The notes under the pieces were generated by a model. The model made no database searches, was not told where the DNA came from, and saw only the letters and a list, made by a program, of their open reading frames with translations. Made by a program: the position numbers and the translations under genes. Shown piece by piece: positions 47,057 through 57,142 of a stretch of 64,000 nt of DNA; within the stretch, counting starts at the first letter, position 1, and each line of letters opens with the position of its first letter. Origin of the DNA: an uncultured Alteromonadaceae bacterium (GTDB lineage Bacteria > Pseudomonadota > Gammaproteobacteria > Enterobacterales > Alteromonadaceae). The DNA lies in assembly GCA_913056495.1 (NCBI GenBank), contig CAJXMO010000008.1, forward strand, positions 62,001 through 126,000, given 5' to 3'.

Positions 47057-50020
47057 ATGAAAAACGTTAACTTTTACAAAAAACCATTAGCGAATTGTAT
47101 CTCAGCGATCATTGCAATGAGTTTTAGCAGCCAGTTAGTCGCACAAGAATCAGAGCAGAGTGCGACTGAAAATGAAGAAATGGAAGTCATTAATGTAAGT
47201 GGTATCCGAGGCAGTTTAGCGCGTTCAATGAACTTTAAACGTGATAATTCAGGGGTCACTGATGTGATCTCTGCCGAAGATATGGGTAAATTTCCAGATA
47301 CCAACCTGGCTGAGTCATTACAGCGAATTACCGGTGTAACCATTAGCCGCAGCAATGGCGAAGGTAGCCAGATTACTGTGCGTGGTTTTGGTCCTGAATT
47401 TAACCTGATTACGTTTAATGGCCGTCAAATGCCGGGTACTGGTAATACCCGTTCATACAATTTAGAAAACTTGTCATCTGACGGAATTAGCTCATTAGAG
47501 GTACAAAAAACAGCTCGTGCAGAAAACCCAACCGGTGGCTTAGGTGCCACTGTTGATTTGGTCACAGTAAAACCTCTAAACAGTCCTGGACTTAAATATT
47601 CGGTTTCGGCTAAAGCGATTCACGATACATCTAACAAAGAAGGGGATGATGTTACGCCAGAACTGAGTGCGGTTTACAGTAATACCTTTAATGATGAAAC
47701 TTTTGGGGTAGCATTTGCCGCTAATTATCACAGACGTGATTTTCAGCAGCAGTCCGCTAATATTCAGGGCTGGCAGGCAAACGTGGATTTGCCGACCAAT
47801 TTAACTGCAGAAAACGTAATAGATCCAAGACCACTGGATGATGATGGCAACCGTATCGGTAACCACTTTTTTCCACGTGATATGAACTATGGAATTGGTA
47901 ACTTCCAGCGCGAGCGTGCTAACGGTTTTATTACCCTGCAATACGCACCATTAGATAATTTAATATTAACGGCAGATTATACCGCAACTCAGGCTACAAC
48001 TGGCATGAACTCAATTGGATGGGGTATGTGGAATGATTATGGCGGTAATATTAATGCATACGAAATTGATGACCATGGCACGGTTTTATATGCTGATATC
48101 AGTGGTAATGATGGCTCGTTTACGGCCCAGCGTTCAACCACCGAAGTTAAAGAGAAATCAATTGGTTTTAACCTTGATTGGCGCCCAACTGACACTTTAC
48201 ACCTAGTGCTCGATTATCATGACTCAGAAGCCAAAATTGATAATGGTAAAGACAAAGGGTTAGGTAGCCAAGGTTCACTCGTTTTGGGTTCAGACCAACT
48301 GGACACTAAAATTTATGACTATCGTACAGGCGAGATCCCGCAGGCGCTTATCCATTGGAAAAACGGAACAACAGAACTGGCTCGCAGCGAAGTGGATAGC
48401 CACTTTAGCCAGTTTATTTATTCTCCGGGAAAATCTGCAGTTGAACAATTACAGTTAGATGGTACTTGGGAAAGTGATTTTGACAGCCCGCTGGTTAATG
48501 TGAAATTTGGTATCGCCCGAACTGAACAGGAGATTGGTGGCTCAAATGCCTGGAGTGGTTTGATTGGTGGTTTCTTATTTAATCCATCTTATACCGAAAT
48601 GTTCCCTGATAGCATGTTTATCCGCCATGATACCAGTGACTTTTTAACTGAGTTTGCCGGTGGTGGCAGTGATATGGCTACCGATTATTATTACACCTTT
48701 AACTTTGACGAAGTGGTTGCACGCTCAGAAGCGTTTTTAACGAATGATGTGCTCGGGGGTGATGATTATTTTGCAACGTCGGCTTTTCATCCGTTAGGGA
48801 CAACCGCTGAAGGCTGGGTAACCGAAGATACCACCAGTGTGTATCTACAATCTCAATTAGAATTTGATTTGTGGGATATTTACACACAATTAAATGTCGG
48901 TGTTCGATACGAAGAAACGGAAGTGGCTAGCCGGGTCCGTCAGGATGTACCGACCGAAGTTTGGTGGAAAGGTGGTAGTGAATGGCTGACCCAGTATTTA
49001 CCGGGTGATAATAACTTTTTTGAATCGGAAGGTAAGCATGATGTTTTATTGCCTATGTTCGATTTGAAATTTGATTTAACTGACGACTTGGTTGCCCGAT
49101 TCTCTTGGGGTAAAACAATTGCTCGTGCGCCTTTAGGTAACCTGGCCGGAGCTCGGTTTTTATCAGGCAGTCCAAAAATAGGTTCGCGTAACGGGAGTGA
49201 AGGCAATACCAACTTACAACCTTATGAGTCAACCAACCTGGATTTAAGCCTTGAGTATTACTACAAAGACGATAGCTATGCTTCAATTGGCTATTTCAAA
49301 AAGGATGTAAAAAACTTTATCGGCAATCAAATTGTGGAAACAACGATTGATGGATTCCGAGATATTTATAAAGGCCCACGTTGGAATCAGGCTGAAGCTA
49401 ACATTATTGAACGAGGCGAGCAGGCTACTAACGATGCTATTTTTGCTGAAATACAAGCAAATGGCAGCCCGTTAAATGAGCAAGGTTTTATTGAACCAAC
49501 GGCTGAAGACCCTTTGATTGTCTGGGATATAACCCGACCATTTAATGCACCGGACGAAAAAACGGTTGATGGTATTGAAGTTGCTGTTCAGCACGTTTTT
49601 GGTGAAACCGGCTTTGGTATTGGTGTAAATGGTACTTTTGTTGATGGGGATGTAGAGTTTGATATCGATAGTCTGGATCAACAAACGCCGTTAGTGGGGA
49701 TAGGTGATTCTGCAAACTTTCAAGTGTTTTATGAAGATGATCGTTTGTCTGCAAAACTCACTTATGCATGGCGTGACGCATATTTAATTGGGGTTGGTCA
49801 AGATCAGGGCTCCTCAGACAATCCGCCACAATTTGCCAAAGCGTTTGCCCAATGGGATGCCAGCATTAACTATGATGTAACCGACAATCTGACGGTCTTT
49901 ATTGAAGGGTTAAACCTGAACAATGAAACCGAGCAAGGTTATGGTCGCTACGAAGAGCAATTCCTATTTGCTCGCCAGTATGGCCCGCGTTACACGGTTG
50001 GTGCCCGTTATCACTTTTAA
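47057..50020 (+). CDS. TonB-dependent receptor (polysaccharide uptake type)
   Basis: 987 residues. Signal peptide (ends near SSQLVAQ), TonB box region near EVINVSGIRGSLARSM, plug domain with ADTNLAESLQRITGVTISR-like sequence (here FPDTNLAESLQR), then a large beta-barrel ending in the aromatic GARYHF terminus. The plug pattern is that of the Xanthomonas/Caulobacter-type receptors that import oligosaccharides. Position between the GH16 and GH3 genes implies import of laminarin fragments. Confidence 0.92.
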   Translation: MKNVNFYKKPLANCISAIIAMSFSSQLVAQESEQSATENEEMEVINVSGIRGSLARSMNFKRDNSGVTDVISAEDMGKFPDTNLAESLQRITGVTISRSNGEGSQITVRGFGPEFNLITFNGRQMPGTGNTRSYNLENLSSDGISSLEVQKTARAENPTGGLGATVDLVTVKPLNSPGLKYSVSAKAIHDTSNKEGDDVTPELSAVYSNTFNDETFGVAFAANYHRRDFQQQSANIQGWQANVDLPTNLTAENVIDPRPLDDDGNRIGNHFFPRDMNYGIGNFQRERANGFITLQYAPLDNLILTADYTATQATTGMNSIGWGMWNDYGGNINAYEIDDHGTVLYADISGNDGSFTAQRSTTEVKEKSIGFNLDWRPTDTLHLVLDYHDSEAKIDNGKDKGLGSQGSLVLGSDQLDTKIYDYRTGEIPQALIHWKNGTTELARSEVDSHFSQFIYSPGKSAVEQLQLDGTWESDFDSPLVNVKFGIARTEQEIGGSNAWSGLIGGFLFNPSYTEMFPDSMFIRHDTSDFLTEFAGGGSDMATDYYYTFNFDEVVARSEAFLTNDVLGGDDYFATSAFHPLGTTAEGWVTEDTTSVYLQSQLEFDLWDIYTQLNVGVRYEETEVASRVRQDVPTEVWWKGGSEWLTQYLPGDNNFFESEGKHDVLLPMFDLKFDLTDDLVARFSWGKTIARAPLGNLAGARFLSGSPKIGSRNGSEGNTNLQPYESTNLDLSLEYYYKDDSYASIGYFKKDVKNFIGNQIVETTIDGFRDIYKGPRWNQAEANIIERGEQATNDAIFAEIQANGSPLNEQGFIEPTAEDPLIVWDITRPFNAPDEKTVDGIEVAVQHVFGETGFGIGVNGTFVDGDVEFDIDSLDQQTPLVGIGDSANFQVFYEDDRLSAKLTYAWRDAYLIGVGQDQGSSDNPPQFAKAFAQWDASINYDVTDNLTVFIEGLNLNNETEQGYGRYEEQFLFARQYGPRYTVGARYHF

Positions 50021-50204
50021 TAAACCGTTCTGATAGGTTCAGTATCTGGTGTGACAGCCAGGTACTGAACTGATATTAACCTAATTGATAAAGCTGACCT
50101 TTTGTGATTTTTCACAAAGGGTAAGTGGTGCCTGAAAGGCAGTTGTTGGCTAGCGCATTTACAAAACAGTAAAGCCAATAACCTTGTACGTTGAGGTAAT
50201 TATT

Positions 50205-52736
50205 GTGAAAAAATTTAATCGTCTTTCCCTGATTGCAGCAGTTGTTATTAGTGCTGTAGCATGCACAAATCAGGTCGCCGAATCCGGCTCTCGTGAACAA
50301 ACTCAATCCGAATCTATTTGGCCAAAGATAGATTCAGCTATTAAACCTAATCCCGAATTGGAGCAAAAAGTTTCAGAATTACTCGCGCGAATGACGTTAG
50401 AGCAAAAAGTCGCACAGATGATTCAGCCGGAAATTCGTGATATCAGTGTTGAAGATATGCGTCGATATGGTTTTGGCTCTTATTTAAATGGCGGAGGATC
50501 ATTTCCGGATGGTAATAAGCAAGCAACACCGCAGGACTGGATTGCTTTGGCTGAAAAAATGTATCAGGCATCAATTGATGATTCACTGGATGGAATTGAT
50601 ATTCCAACGATGTGGGGAACTGATGCGGTGCATGGCCATAACAATGTGATTGGTGCAACCTTGTTCCCGCATAATATAGGTTTGGGCGCAGCCAATAACC
50701 CGGAATTAATTGAAAAAATAGCCGGAGCAACTGCAAAAGAAGTGATGGCAACCGGAATAGACTGGATTTTTGCACCGACTGTAGCCACTGTGCGCGATGA
50801 CAGATGGGGACGAACCTATGAAGGCTATTCTGAAGATCCGGAAATTGTTAAAGTTTATTCGGCTGCTATTGTAGCTGGATTGCAGGGAACTGAAGAAACT
50901 GGGTTTTTAGGGGACGAGCAGGTCATCAGCACGGTCAAACATTTTGTCGGTGACGGCGGAACAGAAAAAGGGGTTGATCAGGGCAATAATACTGTTTCTG
51001 AAGCAGAGTTATTTAAGGTTCATGCACAAGGTTATGTAGGCGGGTTAACTGCAGGTGCTCAGTCAGTTATGGCCTCATTTAATAGTTGGAATGGCGAAAA
51101 AATCCATGGCAATCATTATTTATTAACCGAAGTATTAAAAAATAAAATGGGCTTTGACGGTTTTGTCGTGGGAGACTGGAACGGCCACGGTCAGATTGCA
51201 GGATGCACTAATGAAAATTGTGCACAGGCAGCCAATGCAGGCTTAGATATTTATATGGCGCCGGGAAACTGGAAAGCGCTCTATGAGAATACTTTGGCGC
51301 AGGCTAAATCAGGCGTGATCCCTTTATCTCGGATTGATGATGCCGTAACCCGCATTTTACGGGTTAAATTCAGAGCCGGGCTGTTTGATAAACCCAGTCC
51401 TGAGAATAGAATACTGGCCGGGAAAACTGAATTAATCGGCCACCCTGAGCACAGAAAGATAGCCGCTCAAGCGGTGCGTGAGTCATTGGTTTTACTTAAA
51501 AATAATAATAAGATTTTACCGCTTAAACCTGATATGAATATATTAGTAGCGGGCGATGCTGCGGATAATATTGGCAAACAATCCGGTGGCTGGACCATTA
51601 CCTGGCAGGGTACGGATAATCAAAATTCAGATTTTCCAGGTGGGACTTCGATTTTTGACGGCATTAAGCAGCAAGTCCTGAAAGCCGGTGGTCAGGTTGA
51701 GTTAAGTGAAGCGGGATCATATTCAACAAAACCGGATGTTGCGATTGTAGTGTATGGTGAGGAACCCTATGCAGAGGGTCATGGCGATCGAGAACATTTG
51801 GTCTATCAGGCTGAAAATAAATCTGATCTGGCGTTATTGAAAAAATTCAGAGCAGATGGTATCCCGGTTATTTCTATCTTTATCAGTGGACGCCCAATGT
51901 GGGTGAATCCAGAGTTGAATGCCAGTGATGCGTTTATTGCTGCCTGGCTACCAGGCTCTGAAGGGCATGCCATTGCGGATGTTTTATTGACAGATATTAA
52001 GGGACAGGTACAGCATGATTTCAGCGGTAAGCTGTCTTTTTCATGGCCAAAAACACCGACTCAAATTGTAAACCGGTTTGATGATAACTATGACCCCTTA
52101 TTTAGTAATGGTTATGGGTTGAGCTATCAGGATAATGTGAACGTGTCAGATGCGCTGACTGAAAGCTATGAATTGAGTCAATCAGGAGAAGCTTTGGTGG
52201 AAGTATTTGACGGCAAGGCTCAGGCACCTTGGTCTATGGTCATGTTTGATCAGCAAGATACACTACAAATTGCCTCAAATACGGCTCAATTAGCACACAT
52301 TTCTTACCGTACAATTGACAAAGTGGTTCAGGAAGATGCATTTCGTTTAAGCTTTAATCAGGCCAAAAACGCGGGAATCAGATTTAAAGCCGATAATGCT
52401 GTGGATATCACAGAAAGCCTGGATAGGTCAGCTGTATTGCACTTAAATGTAAAATTGAATAATTCTGCAAGTGGCGAGCTGTTTTTAGCTATGGGTTGTA
52501 TTGATTTAGTTGAATGCGATAAATCTGTAACGATAAATACTTTAGCTGATAATGAATTGACTGATGAATGGCAGGATATTTATATTCCGCTTGCTTGTCT
52601 GGTCAATTCAACTGATGGCTTAGCGCAACTCAATTCGGCCGTTGAAGTGACTGCGACCGGAACGCTGGAGCTTGAAGTAAGCGAAATTGAATTTATTAAT
52701 CAGACTGGAGTGCAAACTCTGGCAAGGTGTCAGTAA
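50205..52736 (+). CDS. GH3 exo-1,3/1,4-beta-glucanase lipoprotein (ExoP-like)
   Basis: 843 residues. The start GTG 50205 has GAGG eight bases upstream. Lipobox SAVAC (Cys20). The GH3 catalytic barrel has TMWGTDAVHGHNNV, KHFVGDGGTEKG and the nucleophile region GFVVGDWNGHG (Asp324); the second domain has EEPYAEGHGDREHL with a candidate acid/base Glu. A C-terminal domain (about 650-840) resembles the extra domain of Pseudoalteromonas ExoP. It removes glucose from the ends of beta-glucans and completes laminarin breakdown. Confidence 0.93.
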   Translation: MKKFNRLSLIAAVVISAVACTNQVAESGSREQTQSESIWPKIDSAIKPNPELEQKVSELLARMTLEQKVAQMIQPEIRDISVEDMRRYGFGSYLNGGGSFPDGNKQATPQDWIALAEKMYQASIDDSLDGIDIPTMWGTDAVHGHNNVIGATLFPHNIGLGAANNPELIEKIAGATAKEVMATGIDWIFAPTVATVRDDRWGRTYEGYSEDPEIVKVYSAAIVAGLQGTEETGFLGDEQVISTVKHFVGDGGTEKGVDQGNNTVSEAELFKVHAQGYVGGLTAGAQSVMASFNSWNGEKIHGNHYLLTEVLKNKMGFDGFVVGDWNGHGQIAGCTNENCAQAANAGLDIYMAPGNWKALYENTLAQAKSGVIPLSRIDDAVTRILRVKFRAGLFDKPSPENRILAGKTELIGHPEHRKIAAQAVRESLVLLKNNNKILPLKPDMNILVAGDAADNIGKQSGGWTITWQGTDNQNSDFPGGTSIFDGIKQQVLKAGGQVELSEAGSYSTKPDVAIVVYGEEPYAEGHGDREHLVYQAENKSDLALLKKFRADGIPVISIFISGRPMWVNPELNASDAFIAAWLPGSEGHAIADVLLTDIKGQVQHDFSGKLSFSWPKTPTQIVNRFDDNYDPLFSNGYGLSYQDNVNVSDALTESYELSQSGEALVEVFDGKAQAPWSMVMFDQQDTLQIASNTAQLAHISYRTIDKVVQEDAFRLSFNQAKNAGIRFKADNAVDITESLDRSAVLHLNVKLNNSASGELFLAMGCIDLVECDKSVTINTLADNELTDEWQDIYIPLACLVNSTDGLAQLNSAVEVTATGTLELEVSEIEFINQTGVQTLARCQ

Positions 52737-52753
52737 AATAAAATTTTAATACA

Positions 52754-52797
52754 AAACAAATCGGTCTGAGTGAATATTCACACTGACCGATTTGTTT
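52754..52797 (+). terminator. terminator of the glucan utilisation cluster
   Basis: A 44-base hairpin: AAACAAATCGGTC pairs with GACCGATTTGTTT around an inner stem GTGAAT/ATTCAC, with two mismatches. It lies 17 bases after the GH3 stop. Confidence 0.8.
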
Positions 52798-53025
52798 AGC
52801 TAACAGAGTAAGTGAACGTGAGTTTTTGGATGTTAATGAACAAAAATTATTCGTTTCTTAGAGATTATGCTTACATATATTCACATTGTTTATATTAACC
52901 AGTAGAATAAAGACAAGATAAGGCTTTACTTTTGTTAATATTTTGCTAACAATCACGGTTAGCATAAAAAACGCCTTTATTGGTGTTTTCAACCACTTGT
53001 CCACTTAATTCTATTGGAGTTTGGC

Positions 53026-53670
53026 TTGATAAATATCCTTTTAGTAGACGATCACGAATTAGTGAGGACAGGGATAAGTCGCATATTAAATGAAGTCAGA
53101 GGCATTAAAGTCGTTGGCGAAGCGCAAACGGGTGAAGAGGCCGTTAAGTTTTGTCGCGAGCAGCATCCGCATATTGTACTGATGGATATGAACATGCCGG
53201 GTATCGGCGGCATTGAGGCGACTAAAAAAATTGTTCGTTTTTGTCCGGATACCAAGGTTATCTTTTTAACTGTTCATGCCGAAGGTCCACTCCCTTACAA
53301 AGTAATGCAGTTAGGTACAGCCGGTTATTTGACAAAAAGTGCCTGTCCGGATGAAATGATTAAGGCTATCCGACTGGTTCACTCAGGGCAAAGATATATC
53401 GCGCCTGAAATTGCGCAGCAAATTGCGTTATCTCAATTTTCAGGTCAGGATGAAAATCCGTTCGATAGTTTGTCCGAAAGAGAGCTGCAAATCATGCTGA
53501 TGATCACGCGTGGTGAAAAGGTGCAGAATATTTCAGAAAAGCTGAGTTTGAGTTCAAAAACCGTTAATAGTTACCGCTATCGAATGTTTGAAAAGTTAAA
53601 AGTGAGCGGTGATGTTGAACTGACTCACCTCGCAATTAAATATAATATGTTAGATACAAGCAGCTTATAG
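53026..53670 (+). CDS. uvrY: response regulator UvrY/GacA
   Basis: 214 residues. The receiver begins INILLVDDHELVRTG with phospho-Asp54 in VLMDMNMPG and Lys in TKSAC; the C-terminal LuxR/NarL-type HTH has LSERELQIMLMITRG...LSSKTVNSYRYR. In gammaproteobacteria it is the partner of BarA and drives CsrB-type small RNA transcription. TTG 53026 is taken as the start because it gives the family N-terminus and has GGAG seven bases upstream; an earlier in-frame TTG exists at 53014. Upstream of uvrC, as in E. coli. Confidence 0.92.
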   Translation: MINILLVDDHELVRTGISRILNEVRGIKVVGEAQTGEEAVKFCREQHPHIVLMDMNMPGIGGIEATKKIVRFCPDTKVIFLTVHAEGPLPYKVMQLGTAGYLTKSACPDEMIKAIRLVHSGQRYIAPEIAQQIALSQFSGQDENPFDSLSERELQIMLMITRGEKVQNISEKLSLSSKTVNSYRYRMFEKLKVSGDVELTHLAIKYNMLDTSSL

Positions 53671-53821
53671 GTTGCTTGTTTTATTATTAGCTTTGCGTCG
53701 AGCCCTTTCTTTTACCTTGTTTCACTTATTATAAATCACAAACAAAGACCATCCCGGCCTAAACTTTTTAGTAAATTACACGTATCATATTTGCATTTTA
53801 TTGTTTTGACAGGTGTTTTAA

Positions 53822-55657
53822 GTGGCCCAAACTGAGTTTGACTATACTTCTTTTCTTAAAAACCTAACCCAGCAACCCGGTGTTTATCGTATGTATGATA
53901 AAGCGGGTGAAATCATCTATGTGGGTAAAGCAAAAGATCTTAAAAAAAGGGTTTCATCTTATTTTCGAAGCAATTTAACGAATCAGAAAACCATAGCTCT
54001 GGTGCGTCAAATCCACAATATTGACGTGACAGTCACGCATACCGAAACTGAAGCACTCATTCTCGAAAATAATTACATCAAGCAGTATATGCCTAAATAC
54101 AATGTATTACTGCGCGATGATAAATCTTATCCCTATATAATGTTATCTGCGCATCAGCATCCGCGTTTGGCGTTTCACCGGGGCGCTAAAAAATCAGCAG
54201 GTCAGTATTTCGGACCTTATCCTTCTGGCGGGGCTGTGCGTGAGAGCTTAAGGGTGATGCAAAAAGTTTTTCCGGTTCGTCAGTGTGAAGACAGCTATTA
54301 TCAGGCGAGAACCCGACCTTGCCTGCAGTATCAGCTAAAACGCTGTCTTGCTCCTTGTGTACAAGGTTATGTCACAGATGACGCCTATAATGAACAAGTT
54401 CAAATGGTGAAACTGTTTTTGCAGGGACGCAGTCAGGATGTCATTAATTTATTAGTGGATAAAATGGATGACGCCAGCCAGACTCTGGCTTTTGAAAAAG
54501 CCGCTCAGTACAGAGACCAGTTGGCCGCTTTGCGAAAAGTCCAGGAACAGCAATATGTGACCGGTAATCACAAAGCGTTAGATATTATAGGGTTTGCTTA
54601 TCAGCATGGTGTTGCCTGTATTCATATTTTATTTATCCGTGACGGTAAAATTTTAGGTAGTAAAAGCTATTTTCCTAAAATGCCCAAAGCCTCAGCTGCC
54701 GAAGAAGTTCTGACATCTTTTGTTGCCCAGTATTATTTGAATCAAAACGATGGCCGAACACCGGGCAAAGAAATCATATTACCGCAAGTTATTGAAGAGC
54801 AAGCTGGTTTACAGGCTGCGATTCAGGAGCTTTATCAAATGTCGGTACAACTGATTGTGCCGAGTCGTGGAGAAAAAGCGAAATATTTAGAGCTGGCGTC
54901 AACCAATGCTCAAAATGCGGTGGCGACTCGCTTAACTGAATCTTTATCTATGCAAAGGCGATTTGAAGCATTAGATATGTCACTGGAACTGGCTGAGCCG
55001 ATTCAGCGAATTGAATGTTTTGATATTAGTCATACTATGGGGCAACAGACGGTTGCTTCTTGTGTGGTATTTAATAGAAACGGACCCTTAAAAACGGATT
55101 ATCGAAAATATAATATAGAAGGGATTACGCCGGGTGATGATTATGCTGCTATGGCGCAGGTATTATCCCGTCGGTACAAAGCGAATCAGGCGCAAGAAAA
55201 AATCCCGGATGTCATTTTTATTGATGGTGGTAAAGGTCAACTTGCCCAGGCAGAAGCCCATTTTACTGACTGGCCGAATAAAATGCCTTTGCTAGTTGGT
55301 GTGGCTAAAGGGGTAACCAGAAAACCCGGGCTGGAAACCCTAATTATGGCAGGTAGCCATCAGGTATTGAATTTGGAATCACATTCACCTGCATTACATT
55401 TAATTCAACACATTCGGGATGAATCTCACCGTTTTGCCATCACAGGGCACAGAGCTCGAAGGCAAAAAGTAAAAAACACCTCCACAGTTGAATCTATTCC
55501 AGGAATTGGCGCTAAACGACGTCAGGCCTTGCTGAAATATTTAGGTGGAATGCAGGAGCTAAAAAATGCTTCGGTTGATCAAATTGCCAAAGTGCCAGGA
55601 ATCAGTCGTCAGCTTGCAGAGACAGTTTTTTCATATCTGCATGACAAAACACATTGA
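53822..55657 (+). CDS. uvrC: excinuclease ABC subunit C
   Basis: 611 residues (E. coli 610). N-terminal GIY-YIG nuclease ([24 protein letters not shown]) for the 3' incision, Cys-rich region ([15 protein letters not shown]), UvrB-binding motif near 205, RNase H-like domain for the 5' incision ([10 protein letters not shown]...IDGGKGQL), and C-terminal helix-hairpin-helix pair ([19 protein letters not shown]). Starts with GTG. Nucleotide excision repair. Confidence 0.97.
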   Translation: MAQTEFDYTSFLKNLTQQPGVYRMYDKAGEIIYVGKAKDLKKRVSSYFRSNLTNQKTIALVRQIHNIDVTVTHTETEALILENNYIKQYMPKYNVLLRDDKSYPYIMLSAHQHPRLAFHRGAKKSAGQYFGPYPSGGAVRESLRVMQKVFPVRQCEDSYYQARTRPCLQYQLKRCLAPCVQGYVTDDAYNEQVQMVKLFLQGRSQDVINLLVDKMDDASQTLAFEKAAQYRDQLAALRKVQEQQYVTGNHKALDIIGFAYQHGVACIHILFIRDGKILGSKSYFPKMPKASAAEEVLTSFVAQYYLNQNDGRTPGKEIILPQVIEEQAGLQAAIQELYQMSVQLIVPSRGEKAKYLELASTNAQNAVATRLTESLSMQRRFEALDMSLELAEPIQRIECFDISHTMGQQTVASCVVFNRNGPLKTDYRKYNIEGITPGDDYAAMAQVLSRRYKANQAQEKIPDVIFIDGGKGQLAQAEAHFTDWPNKMPLLVGVAKGVTRKPGLETLIMAGSHQVLNLESHSPALHLIQHIRDESHRFAITGHRARRQKVKNTSTVESIPGIGAKRRQALLKYLGGMQELKNASVDQIAKVPGISRQLAETVFSYLHDKTH

Positions 55658-55700
55658 TTAGTGCGACAATGACGCCAATTTAAGAAAAAAGGTTATGTTG

Positions 55701-56246
55701 ATGTGGAACATTCCTAATATTTTAACGGTTTTCAGAATCTTCCTTATTCCGTTTTTTGTATTATTTTTTTATTTACCTATGCCCTGGGGGGCTTATATTG
55801 CCGCAGGTATTTTTGCATTAGCCGGCGCAACTGATTGGTTAGATGGTTATTTAGCCAGACGCTGGCAGCAATCAACACCTTTTGGCGCCTTTTTAGATCC
55901 GGTTGCCGACAAATTAATGGTGGCAACGGCTTTAGGTTTAATTGTTGAGCACTATAACGTCTTTTGGATGACTTTACCGGCCATTGTTATGGTTTGTCGT
56001 GAAATATTGATTTCAGCTTTAAGAGAATGGATGGCTGAGTTGGGCAAACGGGCCGCTGTTAAAGTTTCAAGTATCGGTAAATGGAAAACCTTTGCTCAGA
56101 TGGGCGCAATTTTTGGTCTGTTGATGCCATTGAACCCGGCTGCATTCTGGTTTTGTGTTGGGTTATTTTATATCGCCGTTGTTTTGACATTCTGGTCTAT
56201 GATGATTTATTTGAAAGCGGCCTGGCCAGAATTTAAAAGCGAATAA
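55701..56246 (+). CDS. pgsA: CDP-diacylglycerol-glycerol-3-phosphate 3-phosphatidyltransferase PgsA
   Basis: 181 residues, about five membrane helices. The CDP-alcohol phosphotransferase motif DG-x2-AR-x8-G-x3-D-x3-D is seen as [27 protein letters not shown]. It makes phosphatidylglycerophosphate for PG and cardiolipin. ATG 55701 has AAAGG eight bases upstream and gives the normal N-terminus MWNIPNIL; an ATG at 55695 is too near the ribosome site. Confidence 0.95.
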   Translation: MWNIPNILTVFRIFLIPFFVLFFYLPMPWGAYIAAGIFALAGATDWLDGYLARRWQQSTPFGAFLDPVADKLMVATALGLIVEHYNVFWMTLPAIVMVCREILISALREWMAELGKRAAVKVSSIGKWKTFAQMGAIFGLLMPLNPAAFWFCVGLFYIAVVLTFWSMMIYLKAAWPEFKSE

Positions 56247-56326
56247 ACATTTTCGTGATATTTCGCCTGTTTTTAGCGCTGATCGCTGTAATTTTGAGCG
56301 CTTAGAAAAAAGTTTGAAATTAAGTG

Positions 56327-56354
56327 TTGACTCATTCTCAATACTTTGTAAAAT
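56327..56354 (+). promoter_or_regulatory. sigma70 promoter for tRNA-Gly
   Basis: TTGACT at 56327-56332, a 16-base spacer and TAAAAT at 56349-56354, followed by GCGCCTC, a GC-rich discriminator. tRNA-Gly starts 58 bases later. Confidence 0.7.
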
Positions 56355-56411
56355 GCGCCTCGTTTTCAGGGATACTGTGAAACATTAATTTCATAGTTCT
56401 GGATGCATGTT

Positions 56412-56487
56412 GCGGCTGTAGCTCAGTTGGTAGAGCACAACCTTGCCAAGGTTGGGGTCACGAGTTCGAGTCTCGTTAGCCGCTCCA
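56412..56487 (+). tRNA. tRNA-Gly (anticodon GCC)
   Basis: A 76-base cloverleaf, acceptor GCGGCTG / TAGCCGC (last pair G-T), encoded CCA and anticodon loop TTGCCAA giving GCC. It follows pgsA as glyW does in E. coli, but the cysT and leuZ genes of that cluster are missing here. Confidence 0.97.
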
Positions 56488-56533
56488 AATTATCTTATCT
56501 TTTTTATATTCAATTAGTTAATCATACTGTTTA

Positions 56534-56603
56534 AAATTCTAAATTCTAAATTCTAAATTCTAAATTCTAAATTCTAAATTCTAAATTCTAAATTCTAAAT
56601 TCT
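56534..56603. repeat. 7-bp tandem array (AAATTCT x10)
   Basis: Ten exact copies of AAATTCT, starting 46 bp after tRNA-Gly. Rotated to TCTAAAT, the unit differs by one base from the TCTAAAA array after tRNA-Ser. Confidence 0.95.
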
Positions 56604-56670
56604 ATCAGTTTTTGAGTGAATGGGTTTTCTCAGGAGTGACTATAATAAACTGGCATTTCTTTGGGAAGGA

Positions 56671-56877
56671 TTAGGCAAAAGCGGCGATTAATAAGCCGTT
56701 TTCTTTGTCTTTGAGCAGTTTTGATTCTTGAAGTACTTCAATTGCGTGTTTGCGACATTTACCGCATTGATCGGCAATATCCATTTGTTTTCTAAGATCG
56801 GCAAGACTTTCACAACCATTTTCGGCTGCTTTTTTTATGGTTTTATCTGTAATACCATTGCATAAACAAACGTACAT
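56671..56877 (-). CDS. bfd: bacterioferritin-associated ferredoxin Bfd
   Basis: 68 residues. Four cysteines for a 2Fe-2S cluster: CLC near the N-terminus and CGKC near residue 38-41, in the Bfd/Fer2_BFD fold. It passes electrons to bacterioferritin to release stored iron. No bfr gene is adjacent. Divergent from the peroxiredoxin gene. Confidence 0.93.
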   Translation of the reverse strand: MYVCLCNGITDKTIKKAAENGCESLADLRKQMDIADQCGKCRKHAIEVLQESKLLKDKENGLLIAAFA

Positions 56878-56913
56878 AATTCGACCTCACTTAGATGATG
56901 AAAACATTATAAA

Positions 56914-56928
56914 TGAGAAATATTCGTA
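56914..56928 (-). promoter_or_regulatory. possible Fur box upstream of bfd
   Basis: TGAGAAATATTCGTA resembles the 7-1-7 Fur core (TGATAAT-n-ATTATCA) with several mismatches and lies 36-50 bp upstream of the bfd start. Fur repression of bfd is known in other bacteria. Weak match. Confidence 0.3.
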
Positions 56929-57039
56929 TTAGCAACACTATTTTTTAGTTTGTGTCATTTTTATGATGATTTAAAATTTTAATTTGTAAACTAAAGATGA
57001 CCCTTCTAAAAAAATTATAAAAAATAACACTTTTCAGAC

Positions 57040-57067
57040 TTGGAATTTTAAAGAGAGCCCATATAAT
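57040..57067 (+). promoter_or_regulatory. promoter of the peroxiredoxin gene
   Basis: TTGGAA at 57040-57045, a 16-base spacer and a consensus TATAAT at 57062-57067, 75 bases before the ATG. A palindromic AATCAGCTGATT lies at 57099-57110 in the leader. Confidence 0.6.
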
Positions 57068-57142
57068 CTTTTCACATATTGGTTGATTATGATCAAATAA
57101 TCAGCTGATTAATTTCCACAATAATATGAATGGAGAATATCA

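Noticed and set aside
56534..56603. CRISPR array
   Set aside because: Same reasoning: no spacers, unit of 7 bp.
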